The notes under the pieces: generated by a model
The model's database searches: none
Seen by the model: the letters and a program-made list of their open reading frames with translations, nothing else
Told to the model about the DNA's origin: nothing
DNA from: Metabacillus niabensis
Lineage (GTDB): Bacteria > Bacillota > Bacilli > Bacillales > Bacillaceae
Reading direction: 5' to 3'
Length of the DNA stretch: 64,000 nt
NCBI RefSeq assembly: GCF_020524345.1
Contig: NZ_JAIVLH010000008.1
Coordinates: 124,001 to 188,000 of the forward strand
Shown: positions 35,333-43,092 of the stretch, piece after piece
Layout of the letters: each line of letters begins with the position of its first letter
Numbering within the stretch: the stretch's first letter is position 1
Translations under genes and position numbers: made by a program

Positions 35333-35760
35333 ATTTTAACCACCTTCCAGGAACTTCCAAGTTTTAGGATATTTACCGATTCTACCTGTTCTGCTCTCTC
35401 AAGTTTTATTAATCTACTACCGTCTTCTTCACGTGTTAAAATTATTTTATCTCCTGCTTTAAGATTGTTTTGTCTTATAAAAGCAGTCATACCAGTTAAT
35501 CTAAACTCATTTCTTGTTCCATTAAAAAATTTATTATTATAATAAATAAACATAAAATCCCATGCTTCATTACTATTATCAAGAAATCTGAGTTTCGCTC
35601 TTGGATTTTTTGTCTCATTACCTAGTTGAGGAAAGAAAGAGAGAATATCACCCGTTTTAGGAATAAGCATTCCCGCTTGATGCCCTCCCGTTTCCCCAGT
35701 ATCATTTGCACTTAGTACTTTACTTATTGACATTGGAATCTCATGCTGCTTATAACTCAA
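35329..35760 (-). CDS. Stand-alone EcoRII-N (B3-like) DNA-binding protein
   Basis: 143 residues matching the effector-binding domain of EcoRII: SANDTGETGGHQAGMLIPK, then FIYYNNKFFNGTRNEFRLTG, as in EcoRII's N-terminal domain. No nuclease domain is attached. The methylase-endonuclease encoded divergently carries the same domain ([19 protein letters not shown]), so both proteins may recognise the same sequence. Second gene of the SNF2-EcoRII-N-MORC-HNH operon, 13 bp after SNF2 and overlapping MORC by 4 bp. Confidence 0.85.
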   Translation of the reverse strand: MSYKQHEIPMSISKVLSANDTGETGGHQAGMLIPKTGDILSFFPQLGNETKNPRAKLRFLDNSNEAWDFMFIYYNNKFFNGTRNEFRLTGMTAFIRQNNLKAGDKIILTREEDGSRLIKLERAEQVESVNILKLGSSWKVVKI

Positions 35761-35773
35761 CGCTCTTTCCTCC

Positions 35774-37672
35774 TCAAGTCATAGGTGATTTTAGTAAAGC
35801 ATCAATAATATCAGTGTTGTCACTTCTTTGACCATCCGTTCCTATTACTGCTGCTTCTGAAATTTCCCTTTTTCTTTCTAGTCTATTATTTATCGCATCT
35901 TCTACAGTATCTGCGTAGAATAGTCTATATACAGTTACCGGTCTAGTTTGTCCCCTGCGATGTGCACGTGCTGACGCCTGGTCTTCTATAGCTGGATTCC
36001 ATTCTAAATTATAATGAATTACATGATTAGCAGCAGTTATGTTTAAACCAGCACCTGCTGCCCTAGGGTTAAGTATAAGAATAGCAGATCCATTTATTCC
36101 ACTAAACTTATCAATTTTTGGTTGTCTTTCAGATACATCAACTCTGCCATCAATATAATCACAATGGATACCAAATCTATTAGTTAAATCACTTACAAAA
36201 ATATCTGACATTTCGGTATAAGAGGTGAAAATTATTACTTTTTCTTGGTTCGATATAATCTCCTCCAAGATTTCAACAAGTCTAATATACTTACCAAAAA
36301 GAGTTGGCTCTCTTTCCTCTGAGGGAACTTGTAAAAAAGGATGAGTGCAGTACATTCTTAATTTTATTAAGGAAACTAGAGATGCCTGTTTCCCATATTC
36401 CTCTATAATTTGCATTCTCAAATTATCATATAAATTTGCCTCTCCTTCAGAGAGTTTAAGAACTTGAGGAATATCAATCCTCTTAGGTAAGTCTCCTGCA
36501 ACATCCTTAACTCGCCTTCTAAGAAGTATCGGAGAAACTAATGGCTCTAGTTGCTCTGCACTATCTATCTCATCTGGAAACGTTTCTTCAAATTGCTTTA
36601 ACTCTCCTAAATAACCTGGAAAAACAAAATCTGTAATTGACCATAAATCTGTTAACTTATTTTCTACAGGTGTACCCGTTACAGCAATAGTTGCTTTCCT
36701 ATCAATTTGCTTTATAGCTATAGCTCTTTTTGCCTTAGGATTTTTGATTGCTTGGGCTTCATCCGCTACTACTATGTTCCAATTCAACATTTGAAACAAT
36801 GAGAGGTCTCTTAGAACAGTTTCATATGAAGTAACAACGACATCAAACTTAGTAAACTCAGTATAGAAACCTGTACGATGATTCCCCTGATGAACTTTTA
36901 CTTTAAGACTAGGTGCAAACTTTTGGACTTCTCTTCTCCAGTTTTCTAGAAGGGATACTGGCGCAACCACTAGAGATGGATTAGTTGCATCCTTTGACTC
37001 AGATGCTAGCACAGCAATAATTTGGGCTGTTTTACCAAGTCCCATTTCATCAGCAAGAATACATCCTGCATTTTCATTTACTATCATTTTCAACCAACGA
37101 TATCCTTGATTTTGATATGGGTATAAATTCCCAACAAAAGATGGGATCTCTATATTCATGCTTGAAATAAATTGACTTTTATCAAGAGATACTTCTTGGA
37201 GATTATCGATAACAACTGGATTTTCTTGTTTTTTTATAGATAAATATTGTTGTAAGGAAATCCGACCTAAATCTTTCACATCAGACTTTTTTAATACTTC
37301 CTTTATTTCATCCATTGTTCCTCTTACAAAAGGATACCAAGTGTTGTTGATGATTATATGGTCTATACCAGAGTCTATTAAACCGACTATTTGTTTGTAT
37401 TCACCCTTAAAATCAACAACTATATTAGCTGTAATAAATATATTTTCATTATCTGTATAAGGCTTTAATTGTAGTTTTAGTTCTAAGGGGTATTTAGAGA
37501 AGCTTAGTGACTCTATGTCAATGGAAGGTTTTAAGACTTGAATATTTCTAATCTGGCTTTTATTTTTAAATTCAGATAGGAATATTTCCTCAGCAGTTGG
37601 AATTATAGTATTATTATCACTATCATTTAGCACTAGAGAATCCTTCTGTTCCACTACCCATTTACCTTGCAC
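35774..37672 (-). CDS. SNF2-family helicase/translocase
   Basis: 632 residues from a GTG start (SD AAGGGG). The N-terminal about 150 residues are unassigned. Helicase lobe 1 has ILADEMGLGKTAQ (Walker A), VADEAQAIKNP (DEAQ box) and AVTGTPVENKL (motif III). Lobe 2 has LRRRVKDV, IFTSYTEM, GLNITAANHVIHYNLEWNP and ARAHRRGQ (motif VI). It belongs to the Rad54/SWI2-SNF2 branch used in DISARM-like and other defence systems. First gene of the operon, divergent from the methylase-EcoRII gene. It probably translocates on DNA to activate or position the MORC-HNH partners. Confidence 0.88.
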   Translation of the reverse strand: MQGKWVVEQKDSLVLNDSDNNTIIPTAEEIFLSEFKNKSQIRNIQVLKPSIDIESLSFSKYPLELKLQLKPYTDNENIFITANIVVDFKGEYKQIVGLIDSGIDHIIINNTWYPFVRGTMDEIKEVLKKSDVKDLGRISLQQYLSIKKQENPVVIDNLQEVSLDKSQFISSMNIEIPSFVGNLYPYQNQGYRWLKMIVNENAGCILADEMGLGKTAQIIAVLASESKDATNPSLVVAPVSLLENWRREVQKFAPSLKVKVHQGNHRTGFYTEFTKFDVVVTSYETVLRDLSLFQMLNWNIVVADEAQAIKNPKAKRAIAIKQIDRKATIAVTGTPVENKLTDLWSITDFVFPGYLGELKQFEETFPDEIDSAEQLEPLVSPILLRRRVKDVAGDLPKRIDIPQVLKLSEGEANLYDNLRMQIIEEYGKQASLVSLIKLRMYCTHPFLQVPSEEREPTLFGKYIRLVEILEEIISNQEKVIIFTSYTEMSDIFVSDLTNRFGIHCDYIDGRVDVSERQPKIDKFSGINGSAILILNPRAAGAGLNITAANHVIHYNLEWNPAIEDQASARAHRRGQTRPVTVYRLFYADTVEDAINNRLERKREISEAAVIGTDGQRSDNTDIIDALLKSPMT

Positions 37673-37819
37673 ACCAGCTCACCCCTTTTGGGAATTGACT
37701 TCATCATCCATATTTTAGTATATTACATTATTAGACTTTAGTCACCCTTAATAGTTACTTTCTATTATTATAAATGCTAAAATAGTTAATATAAAAGAGA
37801 TTTTTAACAAGTGGGAGTA

Positions 37820-37847
37820 TTTACAAATAGAGTATTTATGTTATAAT
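37820..37847 (+). promoter_or_regulatory. Promoter of the methylase-EcoRII gene
   Basis: TTTACA (37820-37825) and TATAAT (37842-37847), spacing 16 bp, about 65 bp upstream of the ATG. The intergenic region to the divergent SNF2 gene is about 240 bp and must also hold its promoter. No controller (C-protein) box is obvious. Confidence 0.6.
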
Positions 37848-37910
37848 AATTTATTTGAGTTAAAAAATATTACTATATTGAATGTACACCTTTCTATAAG
37901 GAGGCACATC

Positions 37911-40049
37911 ATGTTTAAATTTATAGATTTATTTGCAGGAATAGGTGGAATTCGTATCGCATTTGAGAAACAAGGGGCTGAATGTGTTTTTTCATCAGAG
38001 TGGGATGCAAAGGCACAAGAAACATACTATGCAAATTTTGGTGAACAGCCGCTTGGAGATATAACAAAGGTCCCTTCAGAAGAGATCCCAGACCATGATA
38101 TTTTATTAGCAGGATTCCCCTGCCAACCCTTTAGTTTAGCTGGTGTCTCTAAAAAGAATGCCCTTGGTAGGCAGCATGGATTTGCTGATGAAGCTCAAGG
38201 AACATTATTTTTTGAGATTGCAAGAATAATTAGAGATAAAAAGCCAAAAGCGTTCTTGTTAGAAAATGTGAAGAATTTACGATCTCATGATGAATACAGA
38301 ACCTTTCGAACAATAATGAGGGTACTGCAAAAAGAGCTAGGCTATAAGGTCTATGATTCAATTATTGATGCAAAACCCGTTGTACCCCAACACCGAGAAA
38401 GAATTTATATAGTTGGTTTTAGGGAGCAACTAGATTTTAAATTTCCTAAATTCCCTTCTAAAGGGCCAGCAATTTCGTCTATACTTGAAAATAATGTGGA
38501 TGATAAATATACACTAACTGATAATTTATGGAAATACTTACAGGACTATGCAGCTAAACATAAGAAAGCTGGTAATGGCTTTGGATATGGATTAGTTGAT
38601 TTAAATGGTTCTGCGAGAACACTTTCAGCTAGATATTATAAAGATGGAGCAGAAATCCTAATCCCTCAACCTGGTAAAAATCCGAGACGATTGACTCCAA
38701 AGGAATGTTCGAGGCTACAAGGGTTTCCTGAAGATTTTAAAATAGTTGTATCTGATACTGCTGCCTATAAGCAATTTGGGAATACTGTCGCTGTACCTGT
38801 GGTTGAAAAAATAGCTGAACAAATGGTTAAATCGTTGAATGAAAATAAAATTGTCGAAGGGTATGATCGAAGTAAATATCATTACAGAGACCTTAGAGAT
38901 GAAGTAATAGCAAGAGCTTCTAAATATGGTGAATTCTTTTGTAAGTATATTTCTGCCAATGATACGGGTAAAACAGGTGGTCATCAAAGTGGTTTCTATG
39001 TGCCTAAACATGCACATCAAATTCTCTTTGATTCTCCTGGAATTAAAGGCGAGAATAAAGAACGAGAGGTTAGGCTTTACTGGGAACAACTTGATTATCA
39101 TACAGATACCATGTTTAAGTGGTACGGAAAAGGATCTAGAAGTGAATACCGTATGACTAGATTTGGTAAGAAATTCCCATTCTTTAAGGATGAGCATATC
39201 GGTGATTTATTAATCATAATCAAAGTAACAAAAGATGAGTACTTGGGATATGTATTATCTGGCAATGATGCTGAAGCATTCCTTGGGACATTCTCAATAT
39301 CACCAGTTGAAAATGCATCAACTCATGTTCAAATGTTAACTGAAAAAAGTATTGATGAGCATACAATGGAATTAGTTAATAAATACACAATGAAATATAC
39401 AAAGTTCCCTAGACCTAGAAATATTGCTGCTATATCTCGAGAAATATACTATAAGGCCCATAAAGATAAGAAACCTGTTTTAGAAAATTTCGATGCTGCA
39501 ATTTTAGAGTGGATTAATATTGAATATCAATTCTTCGAATCTTTAGAAAACTATTTATATAAGGAAGAAGTAAATAAATCTTTTAATGACCTTAATGAAC
39601 TTCTAAGGTTTGCAAACACGGTTACGGAAAGTAGAAGAAGAAGAATTATTAATTCTTTTGAGTTCCATCTAGAATTTATATTCGAGATTCTTGAACTCTC
39701 ATATAAGTCTTCAAGAAAAAATAATTATGAAAGAGATATTGAATTTTCATTTTCTGATTCAGAGGGACAACCATTAATTTTCCTAAATGCTCAAACAACG
39801 TGTAAAGAAAATTGGAAGAGTGCTATAAACCTTGTTTCTAATTTGGAAGATAACAACTATATAATTACATTAGAAAAAGGGTTAAGTGAACATACCCTTG
39901 AGCAAATTTACAGTAATAAGCTAAAACTTGTTGTCCCTGAAAAATATCGTGTATTTTATCCTAAACAATATAGAGAGAAAATCTTAAACATTTCAAGTTT
40001 TTGCTCATATGTAATGGATATAAGAAGTAAAATGGAACAAACAAATTAA
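37911..40049 (+). CDS. C5-cytosine methyltransferase fused to EcoRII-like endonuclease
   Basis: 712 residues from the ATG at 37911 (SD AAGGAGG). Residues 1-330 form a complete Dcm-type methyltransferase: motif I FAGIGGIR, catalytic GFPCQPF (Cys71), ENV (118-120), [26 protein letters not shown] and QFGNTVAVP. About 340-480 is an EcoRII-N domain ([12 protein letters not shown]). About 500-705 resembles the EcoRII catalytic domain ([34 protein letters not shown]). The lysine EcoRII uses in VKTTCK is Gln628 here, with Lys632 kept; the acidic partner may be in YERDIEF. So cutting activity is uncertain. Both halves in one chain are unusual. Divergent from the SNF2-MORC operon. Confidence 0.85.
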   Translation: MFKFIDLFAGIGGIRIAFEKQGAECVFSSEWDAKAQETYYANFGEQPLGDITKVPSEEIPDHDILLAGFPCQPFSLAGVSKKNALGRQHGFADEAQGTLFFEIARIIRDKKPKAFLLENVKNLRSHDEYRTFRTIMRVLQKELGYKVYDSIIDAKPVVPQHRERIYIVGFREQLDFKFPKFPSKGPAISSILENNVDDKYTLTDNLWKYLQDYAAKHKKAGNGFGYGLVDLNGSARTLSARYYKDGAEILIPQPGKNPRRLTPKECSRLQGFPEDFKIVVSDTAAYKQFGNTVAVPVVEKIAEQMVKSLNENKIVEGYDRSKYHYRDLRDEVIARASKYGEFFCKYISANDTGKTGGHQSGFYVPKHAHQILFDSPGIKGENKEREVRLYWEQLDYHTDTMFKWYGKGSRSEYRMTRFGKKFPFFKDEHIGDLLIIIKVTKDEYLGYVLSGNDAEAFLGTFSISPVENASTHVQMLTEKSIDEHTMELVNKYTMKYTKFPRPRNIAAISREIYYKAHKDKKPVLENFDAAILEWINIEYQFFESLENYLYKEEVNKSFNDLNELLRFANTVTESRRRRIINSFEFHLEFIFEILELSYKSSRKNNYERDIEFSFSDSEGQPLIFLNAQTTCKENWKSAINLVSNLEDNNYIITLEKGLSEHTLEQIYSNKLKLVVPEKYRVFYPKQYREKILNISSFCSYVMDIRSKMEQTN

Positions 40050-40076
40050 AAATTAGATTTATATTATTACCTTGAT

Positions 40077-40112
40077 AAAGCCTTCCCTAAAGATTTAGGG
40101 AAGGCTTTTTAT
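40077..40112 (+). terminator. Terminator of the methylase-EcoRII gene
   Basis: AAAGCCTTCCCTAA AGA TTTAGGGAAGGCTTT, a perfect stem followed by TTATTTTAT, 28 bp after the stop codon. Confidence 0.9.
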
Positions 40113-40135
40113 TTTATATTTGGAGGGAACAACAA

Positions 40136-40447
40136 ATGATCAAAAAAAATTACAAAGCAACTCATTCAATTAATCGAGAAATTCAGAAAGACCTACAAAA
40201 TTATCTATATAAGCTTATAGAAGCAAGAATTCGGAAAGGAGAAACCATAGACTATTTGCAAGTTTTTAATTTGTATATTTTAAACAAAAATGGTACCGAA
40301 GTACAACAGATAATTCATGAGCAAGAAAAACCAAAATACCTAAAAGTACATTACAAAAATGATATAATACATTTAAAACACGGTATAACAATTTGGGTAA
40401 TTGATGATGGTCCCTTCTTTACTATGATGTTTCCGAAAGACTATTAA
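40136..40447 (+). CDS. Second DUF960 protein
   Basis: 103 residues with SD GGAGGG. It shares with the 26066 copy the middle motif DYLQVFNL and the ending TIWVIDDGPFFTMMFPKDY. Paralogy is clear, but identity is moderate, so the copies came separately rather than by recent duplication. It lies between two strong terminators, so it is expressed alone. In SCC elements DUF960 normally occurs once; the second copy may mark another element's end. Confidence 0.8.
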   Translation: MIKKNYKATHSINREIQKDLQNYLYKLIEARIRKGETIDYLQVFNLYILNKNGTEVQQIIHEQEKPKYLKVHYKNDIIHLKHGITIWVIDDGPFFTMMFPKDY

Positions 40448-40468
40448 TACTAATTGTTAGCCCCATAC

Positions 40469-40498
40469 AAAAAAGACAATTTCTAATTGTCTTTTTTT
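40469..40498 (+). terminator. Terminator of the second DUF960 gene
   Basis: AAAAAAGACAATT TCT AATTGTCTTTTTTT: near-perfect stem and T-tract directly after the stop region. Confidence 0.85.
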
Positions 40499-40658
40499 GA
40501 AACCTCAATTCTTTCTCACCTTTTTTATATGAAAAGTCTAATTACTCTTATATTTTATTGTATCCAATTGCTAGATTAAAATATTTATCATAAAATATAC
40601 TTATTGTACAATTAACTATAATTTTCCATTCAGCCAAGTAGAAAGGTAGTGTTTAAAA

Positions 40659-42185
40659 TTGAGTTACTCTGACTTGCTTGAAAACCTTAGCTTTCAAAAT
40701 GATCCTTTTGCAAAGGTTAACGCAGATGAGGAAGAAAGGTTAGAGGAGTATTTTATTGAACCACCCTTTTTTAAAGCGGTTTATGGTATCCCTACTGACC
40801 CTAAGTCTTATGTTGTTTTTGCCCCAAGAGGTGGTGGGAAAACAGCATTAAAAAGGAAAATTGAGTTCGCCAGCCAACAAAGTAATGATTATTTGTGTGT
40901 AACTTACAATAATTTTGAAGTAGCTGGTAAGACACTCTCAGATATTACCCTAGATTATCACCTAAGGAATATCATTAAGCTACTTTTAATAGGACTTATT
41001 CCCAATGTAGAAAAAATAGGTTCGCATAAAATTTCCAAGGAAGATAAACAAATTCTCTTCTTTATGGTCAAACACTACTTTTCAGATATTGATTCGTTTC
41101 AATTAAGAGATGCTGTTGAATCCGTTAAAAGCCATGGTCAAAGAGCTAAGGAATGGTGGAATAGATTGACCACACCAGTAGGATTGATAACGAGTGCAAT
41201 TCTAACAACTTTTGGTTTGTCAGCAATAGAAATTTCTCAAATTCAAGATAGAGAAATCAATCTTGGGACTCCTTCTGACCAAATGAAAACTGTCCAAAGG
41301 ATAGCAGAAAATTTAGGTTTCTCTAGTATCTATGTCCTCATCGATAAAGTGGATGAAAATGAACTAACAGGGGCAGCTCATTTATCCTATGCATTTATTG
41401 AACCCTTGCTTAAAAATCTAGCTATTTTTGAATTAAAGGGGTTCGCATTTAAATTGTTCCTTTGGGATAAGATCGTCGGTATAATTCACCAAATGAAAGA
41501 AGATGAAAGAATTCGATTAGATAGAATTCAAAATCGCAGGTTACAGTGGACACCTAAACAACTTATTGAAATGGTATCAAAGAGACTTTTAGCGTTTAGT
41601 GAGCAAAAGGTTTCTTCTTTAAATCAAATATTTCAACCCGTGGAAGGCATTGACTGGGATCAGATTGTTGTTACTTTCGGAATAGGTTCCCCACGTAACA
41701 TTATTCGTCTATGTAAGGAAATATTTGAGCAGCAAAGTGAAATTAATTCGGAATCGGATGTAATTTCACTTGGTGCTATTAATCGTGGTTTTAAAGCATT
41801 TTGTGAAAATTATACTATAGGTATTCTCCCTGAGAATATCATTCAAGAATTATTAAAAACCAAAAGAGTTGACTTTCCTACTAATTATATTTCAAATGAT
41901 GTCTTTAAATTTTCTCAACAAGCTGCAATATCTAAGATTAAAACATGGCTCGATAGTGGTGTCATAGAAAAAATTGGAGAAACACAAGTCAGAGCTGGAA
42001 ATCGTCCAAGTAATCATTATGGTGTTACAAATATAATTACCGCAAAGCATATTTATTCTGATTTATCTGTTTCAGAATTTATTAGGGATAAGGTACGTTA
42101 TTGCAAATCTTGTGGTACTGTACTTATTCGTGAATGGAATTTGAGAGAAAATTATCGCTGCCATGAATGCCAAGAAATGAACTAG
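40659..42185 (+). CDS. P-loop ATPase, Sll1717-type, with C-terminal zinc ribbon
   Basis: 508 residues, probable TTG start (SD GAAAGG, wide spacing). Residues 1-50 read QNDPFAKVNADEEERL...YFIEPPFF, then Walker A VFAPRGGGKTALKR (about 49-62). A hydrophobic segment lies near 178-196, and YVLIDKVDEN near 230 may be Walker B. A winged-helix-like region precedes a zinc ribbon CKSCGTVL...YRCHEC at the end. The layout recalls the Sll1717 family of STAND-like ATPases seen in defence islands. It is the last gene before the right att site. A defence role is inferred. Confidence 0.7.
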   Translation: MSYSDLLENLSFQNDPFAKVNADEEERLEEYFIEPPFFKAVYGIPTDPKSYVVFAPRGGGKTALKRKIEFASQQSNDYLCVTYNNFEVAGKTLSDITLDYHLRNIIKLLLIGLIPNVEKIGSHKISKEDKQILFFMVKHYFSDIDSFQLRDAVESVKSHGQRAKEWWNRLTTPVGLITSAILTTFGLSAIEISQIQDREINLGTPSDQMKTVQRIAENLGFSSIYVLIDKVDENELTGAAHLSYAFIEPLLKNLAIFELKGFAFKLFLWDKIVGIIHQMKEDERIRLDRIQNRRLQWTPKQLIEMVSKRLLAFSEQKVSSLNQIFQPVEGIDWDQIVVTFGIGSPRNIIRLCKEIFEQQSEINSESDVISLGAINRGFKAFCENYTIGILPENIIQELLKTKRVDFPTNYISNDVFKFSQQAAISKIKTWLDSGVIEKIGETQVRAGNRPSNHYGVTNIITAKHIYSDLSVSEFIRDKVRYCKSCGTVLIREWNLRENYRCHECQEMN

Positions 42186-42222
42186 AATAAATTAATCTTA
42201 TAAGAGATAAATTAAAATATCC

Positions 42223-42260
42223 TAGAGATACCCCTGCTGAAAAAGAAGGAGGTATCTCTA
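42223..42260 (+). terminator. Terminator of the P-loop ATPase gene at the element's right end
   Basis: TAGAGATACCCCT / AGGAGGTATCTCTA stem with a GCTGAAAAAGA loop. It lies immediately inside the right attachment site and would stop transcription into the antisense strand of rlmH. Confidence 0.75.
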
Positions 42261-42265
42261 AACAT

Positions 42266-42296
42266 AAAAAACCTCATTTACTTATGGTACGGTTCC
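42266..42296. repeat. Right attachment site (rlmH 3' end)
   Basis: AAAAAACCTCATTTACTTAT followed by GGTACGGTTC; on the minus strand it encodes the rlmH end GEPYHK-stop. The repeat core matches the left site in 22 of 23 bases, differing by one synonymous His codon base (CAT/CAC). It is positioned like the staphylococcal SCC attB, which covers the codons for the corresponding rlmH end (EAYHK-stop). Confidence 0.85.
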
Positions 42297-42757
42297 CCCC
42301 GATTAATCCGAAACGCCCGGTAAACCTGTTCCAGCAAAATCAACCGCATCAACTGATGGGGAAACGTCATCTTCGAGAAAGAAAGACTATCATTTGATCT
42401 CTTCATAACAGCTGAACTTAACCCTAGTGATCCACCTATAACAAACGCAACCTTGCTTTTTCCATATGTAGCAAGCTGATCAAGATCCTTTGCCAGCTGC
42501 TCAGATGATTTCATCTTTCCTTCAATAGCTAATGCAATAACATGTGTGTCATCACTAATCTTGCTTAGTATTCTTTCTCCCTCTTTTTCCTTTACTTGCT
42601 CCATTTCGATTTCACTTAGATTTTCCGGAGCTTTTTCATCTGGTAATTCAATGATTTCCATCTTTGCGTAAGAGGTTAAACGCTTTAAGTATTCGTCGAT
42701 CCCTTGTTTTAAATATTTCTCTTTTAGCTTTCCAATTGTAATGATTGAAATGTTCAT
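42278..42757 (-). CDS. rlmH: 23S rRNA (pseudouridine1915-N3)-methyltransferase RlmH
   Basis: 159 residues, intact; SPOUT-fold methyltransferase that methylates pseudouridine 1915 of 23S rRNA. Shows the SAM-binding trefoil knot FVIGGSLGL, then [25 protein letters not shown] and the conserved end GEPYHK. The 3' end is the element integration site; insertion keeps the coding sequence whole. In S. aureus this gene (orfX) is the SCC target. It is downstream of yyzF and htrC. Confidence 0.97.
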   Translation of the reverse strand: MNISIITIGKLKEKYLKQGIDEYLKRLTSYAKMEIIELPDEKAPENLSEIEMEQVKEKEGERILSKISDDTHVIALAIEGKMKSSEQLAKDLDQLATYGKSKVAFVIGGSLGLSSAVMKRSNDSLSFSKMTFPHQLMRLILLEQVYRAFRINRGEPYHK

Positions 42758-42782
42758 TTTCGTTTCCCCACTCTAAATTTGT

Positions 42783-43061
42783 TTATCCACAGAACTTATC
42801 CACAATTTTCGAAATTTATCCACAATATTGATTGTAACTATTCTCCAACTACATATATAGCTGGTCTTTCGCATATTTGGCATCTTGTGGATAACTTTCC
42901 ATCACCGTCAATTTTTTCTATTTCTGGTGCAGTTTCCTTTTCATCCACATACATATCTATAGCTAATTCAATATGTTCTTCACAACAATACATTTTCTTA
43001 TATCCTCCTTATCCACAAGTGGATAGTTTATTATTTAGTTTACCCTTAATAGTTGTCCACA
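42783..43061. promoter_or_regulatory. DnaA-box cluster between rlmH and htrC
   Basis: Perfect TTATCCACA boxes at 42783-42791, 42796-42804, 42816-42824 and 43009-43017, a reverse TGTGGATAA at 42886-42894, and TTGTCCACA (8/9) at 43053-43061. In B. subtilis one of the DnaA-box clusters outside oriC that restrain initiation is at yydA (rlmH), so position and content agree. The cluster spans the small yyzF gene. Confidence 0.8.
42838..42993 (-). CDS. yyzF: CxxH/CxxC small zinc-binding protein
   Basis: 51 residues: begins MYCCEEHIELAIDMYVDEKE and ends CQICERPAIYVVGE. The C-E-E-H and C-Q-I-C motifs define the Bacillus YyzF family, a small putative zinc protein between htrC and rlmH. SD GGAGGATA precedes the ATG. 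Function unknown. It is too short for many gene callers and lies within the DnaA-box cluster. Confidence 0.85.
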   Translation of the reverse strand: MYCCEEHIELAIDMYVDEKETAPEIEKIDGDGKLSTRCQICERPAIYVVGE

Positions 43062-43066
43062 ACCTG

Positions 43067-43092
43067 AAAAAAAGAGAGCTAATTTTTAGCTC
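43067..43092 (-). terminator. Terminator overlapping the htrC stop codon
   Basis: GAGCTAAAAATTAGCTC hairpin followed by TCTTTTTTT on the minus strand. Its stem includes the last codons and stop of htrC. Confidence 0.75.

Larger units (their letters stand above)
9815..42296. mobile_element. SCC-like integrative element at the rlmH 3' end, carrying defence genes
   Basis: Boundaries: a near-identical 23-bp direct repeat at 9821-9843 and 42273-42295 (one mismatch), the right copy forming the last codons of rlmH. Core genes: large serine recombinase (20130-21821), DUF927/Cch helicase (22130-23932), RadC, DUF1643, DUF950-like and DUF960 proteins (26066-27700). These families recur together in staphylococcal SCC elements, which use the same site in rlmH. 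Cargo: Septu-like pair, GmrSD-like, Mrr, MORC/SNF2/EcoRII-type locus and a Sll1717-type ATPase. Base composition is visibly more AT-rich than the rlmH-walR side. No mec, resistance or conjugation genes are recognisable. The family relationship is from domain content and site, not from a database search. Confidence 0.85.

Noticed and set aside
32893-40049. Assigning the SNF2/methylase locus to DISARM or BREX
   Set aside because: No DrmB (DUF1998), PLD nuclease, BrxL, PglZ or BrxC-like genes; the GHKL and EcoRII-N parts fit the MORC-type locus better.
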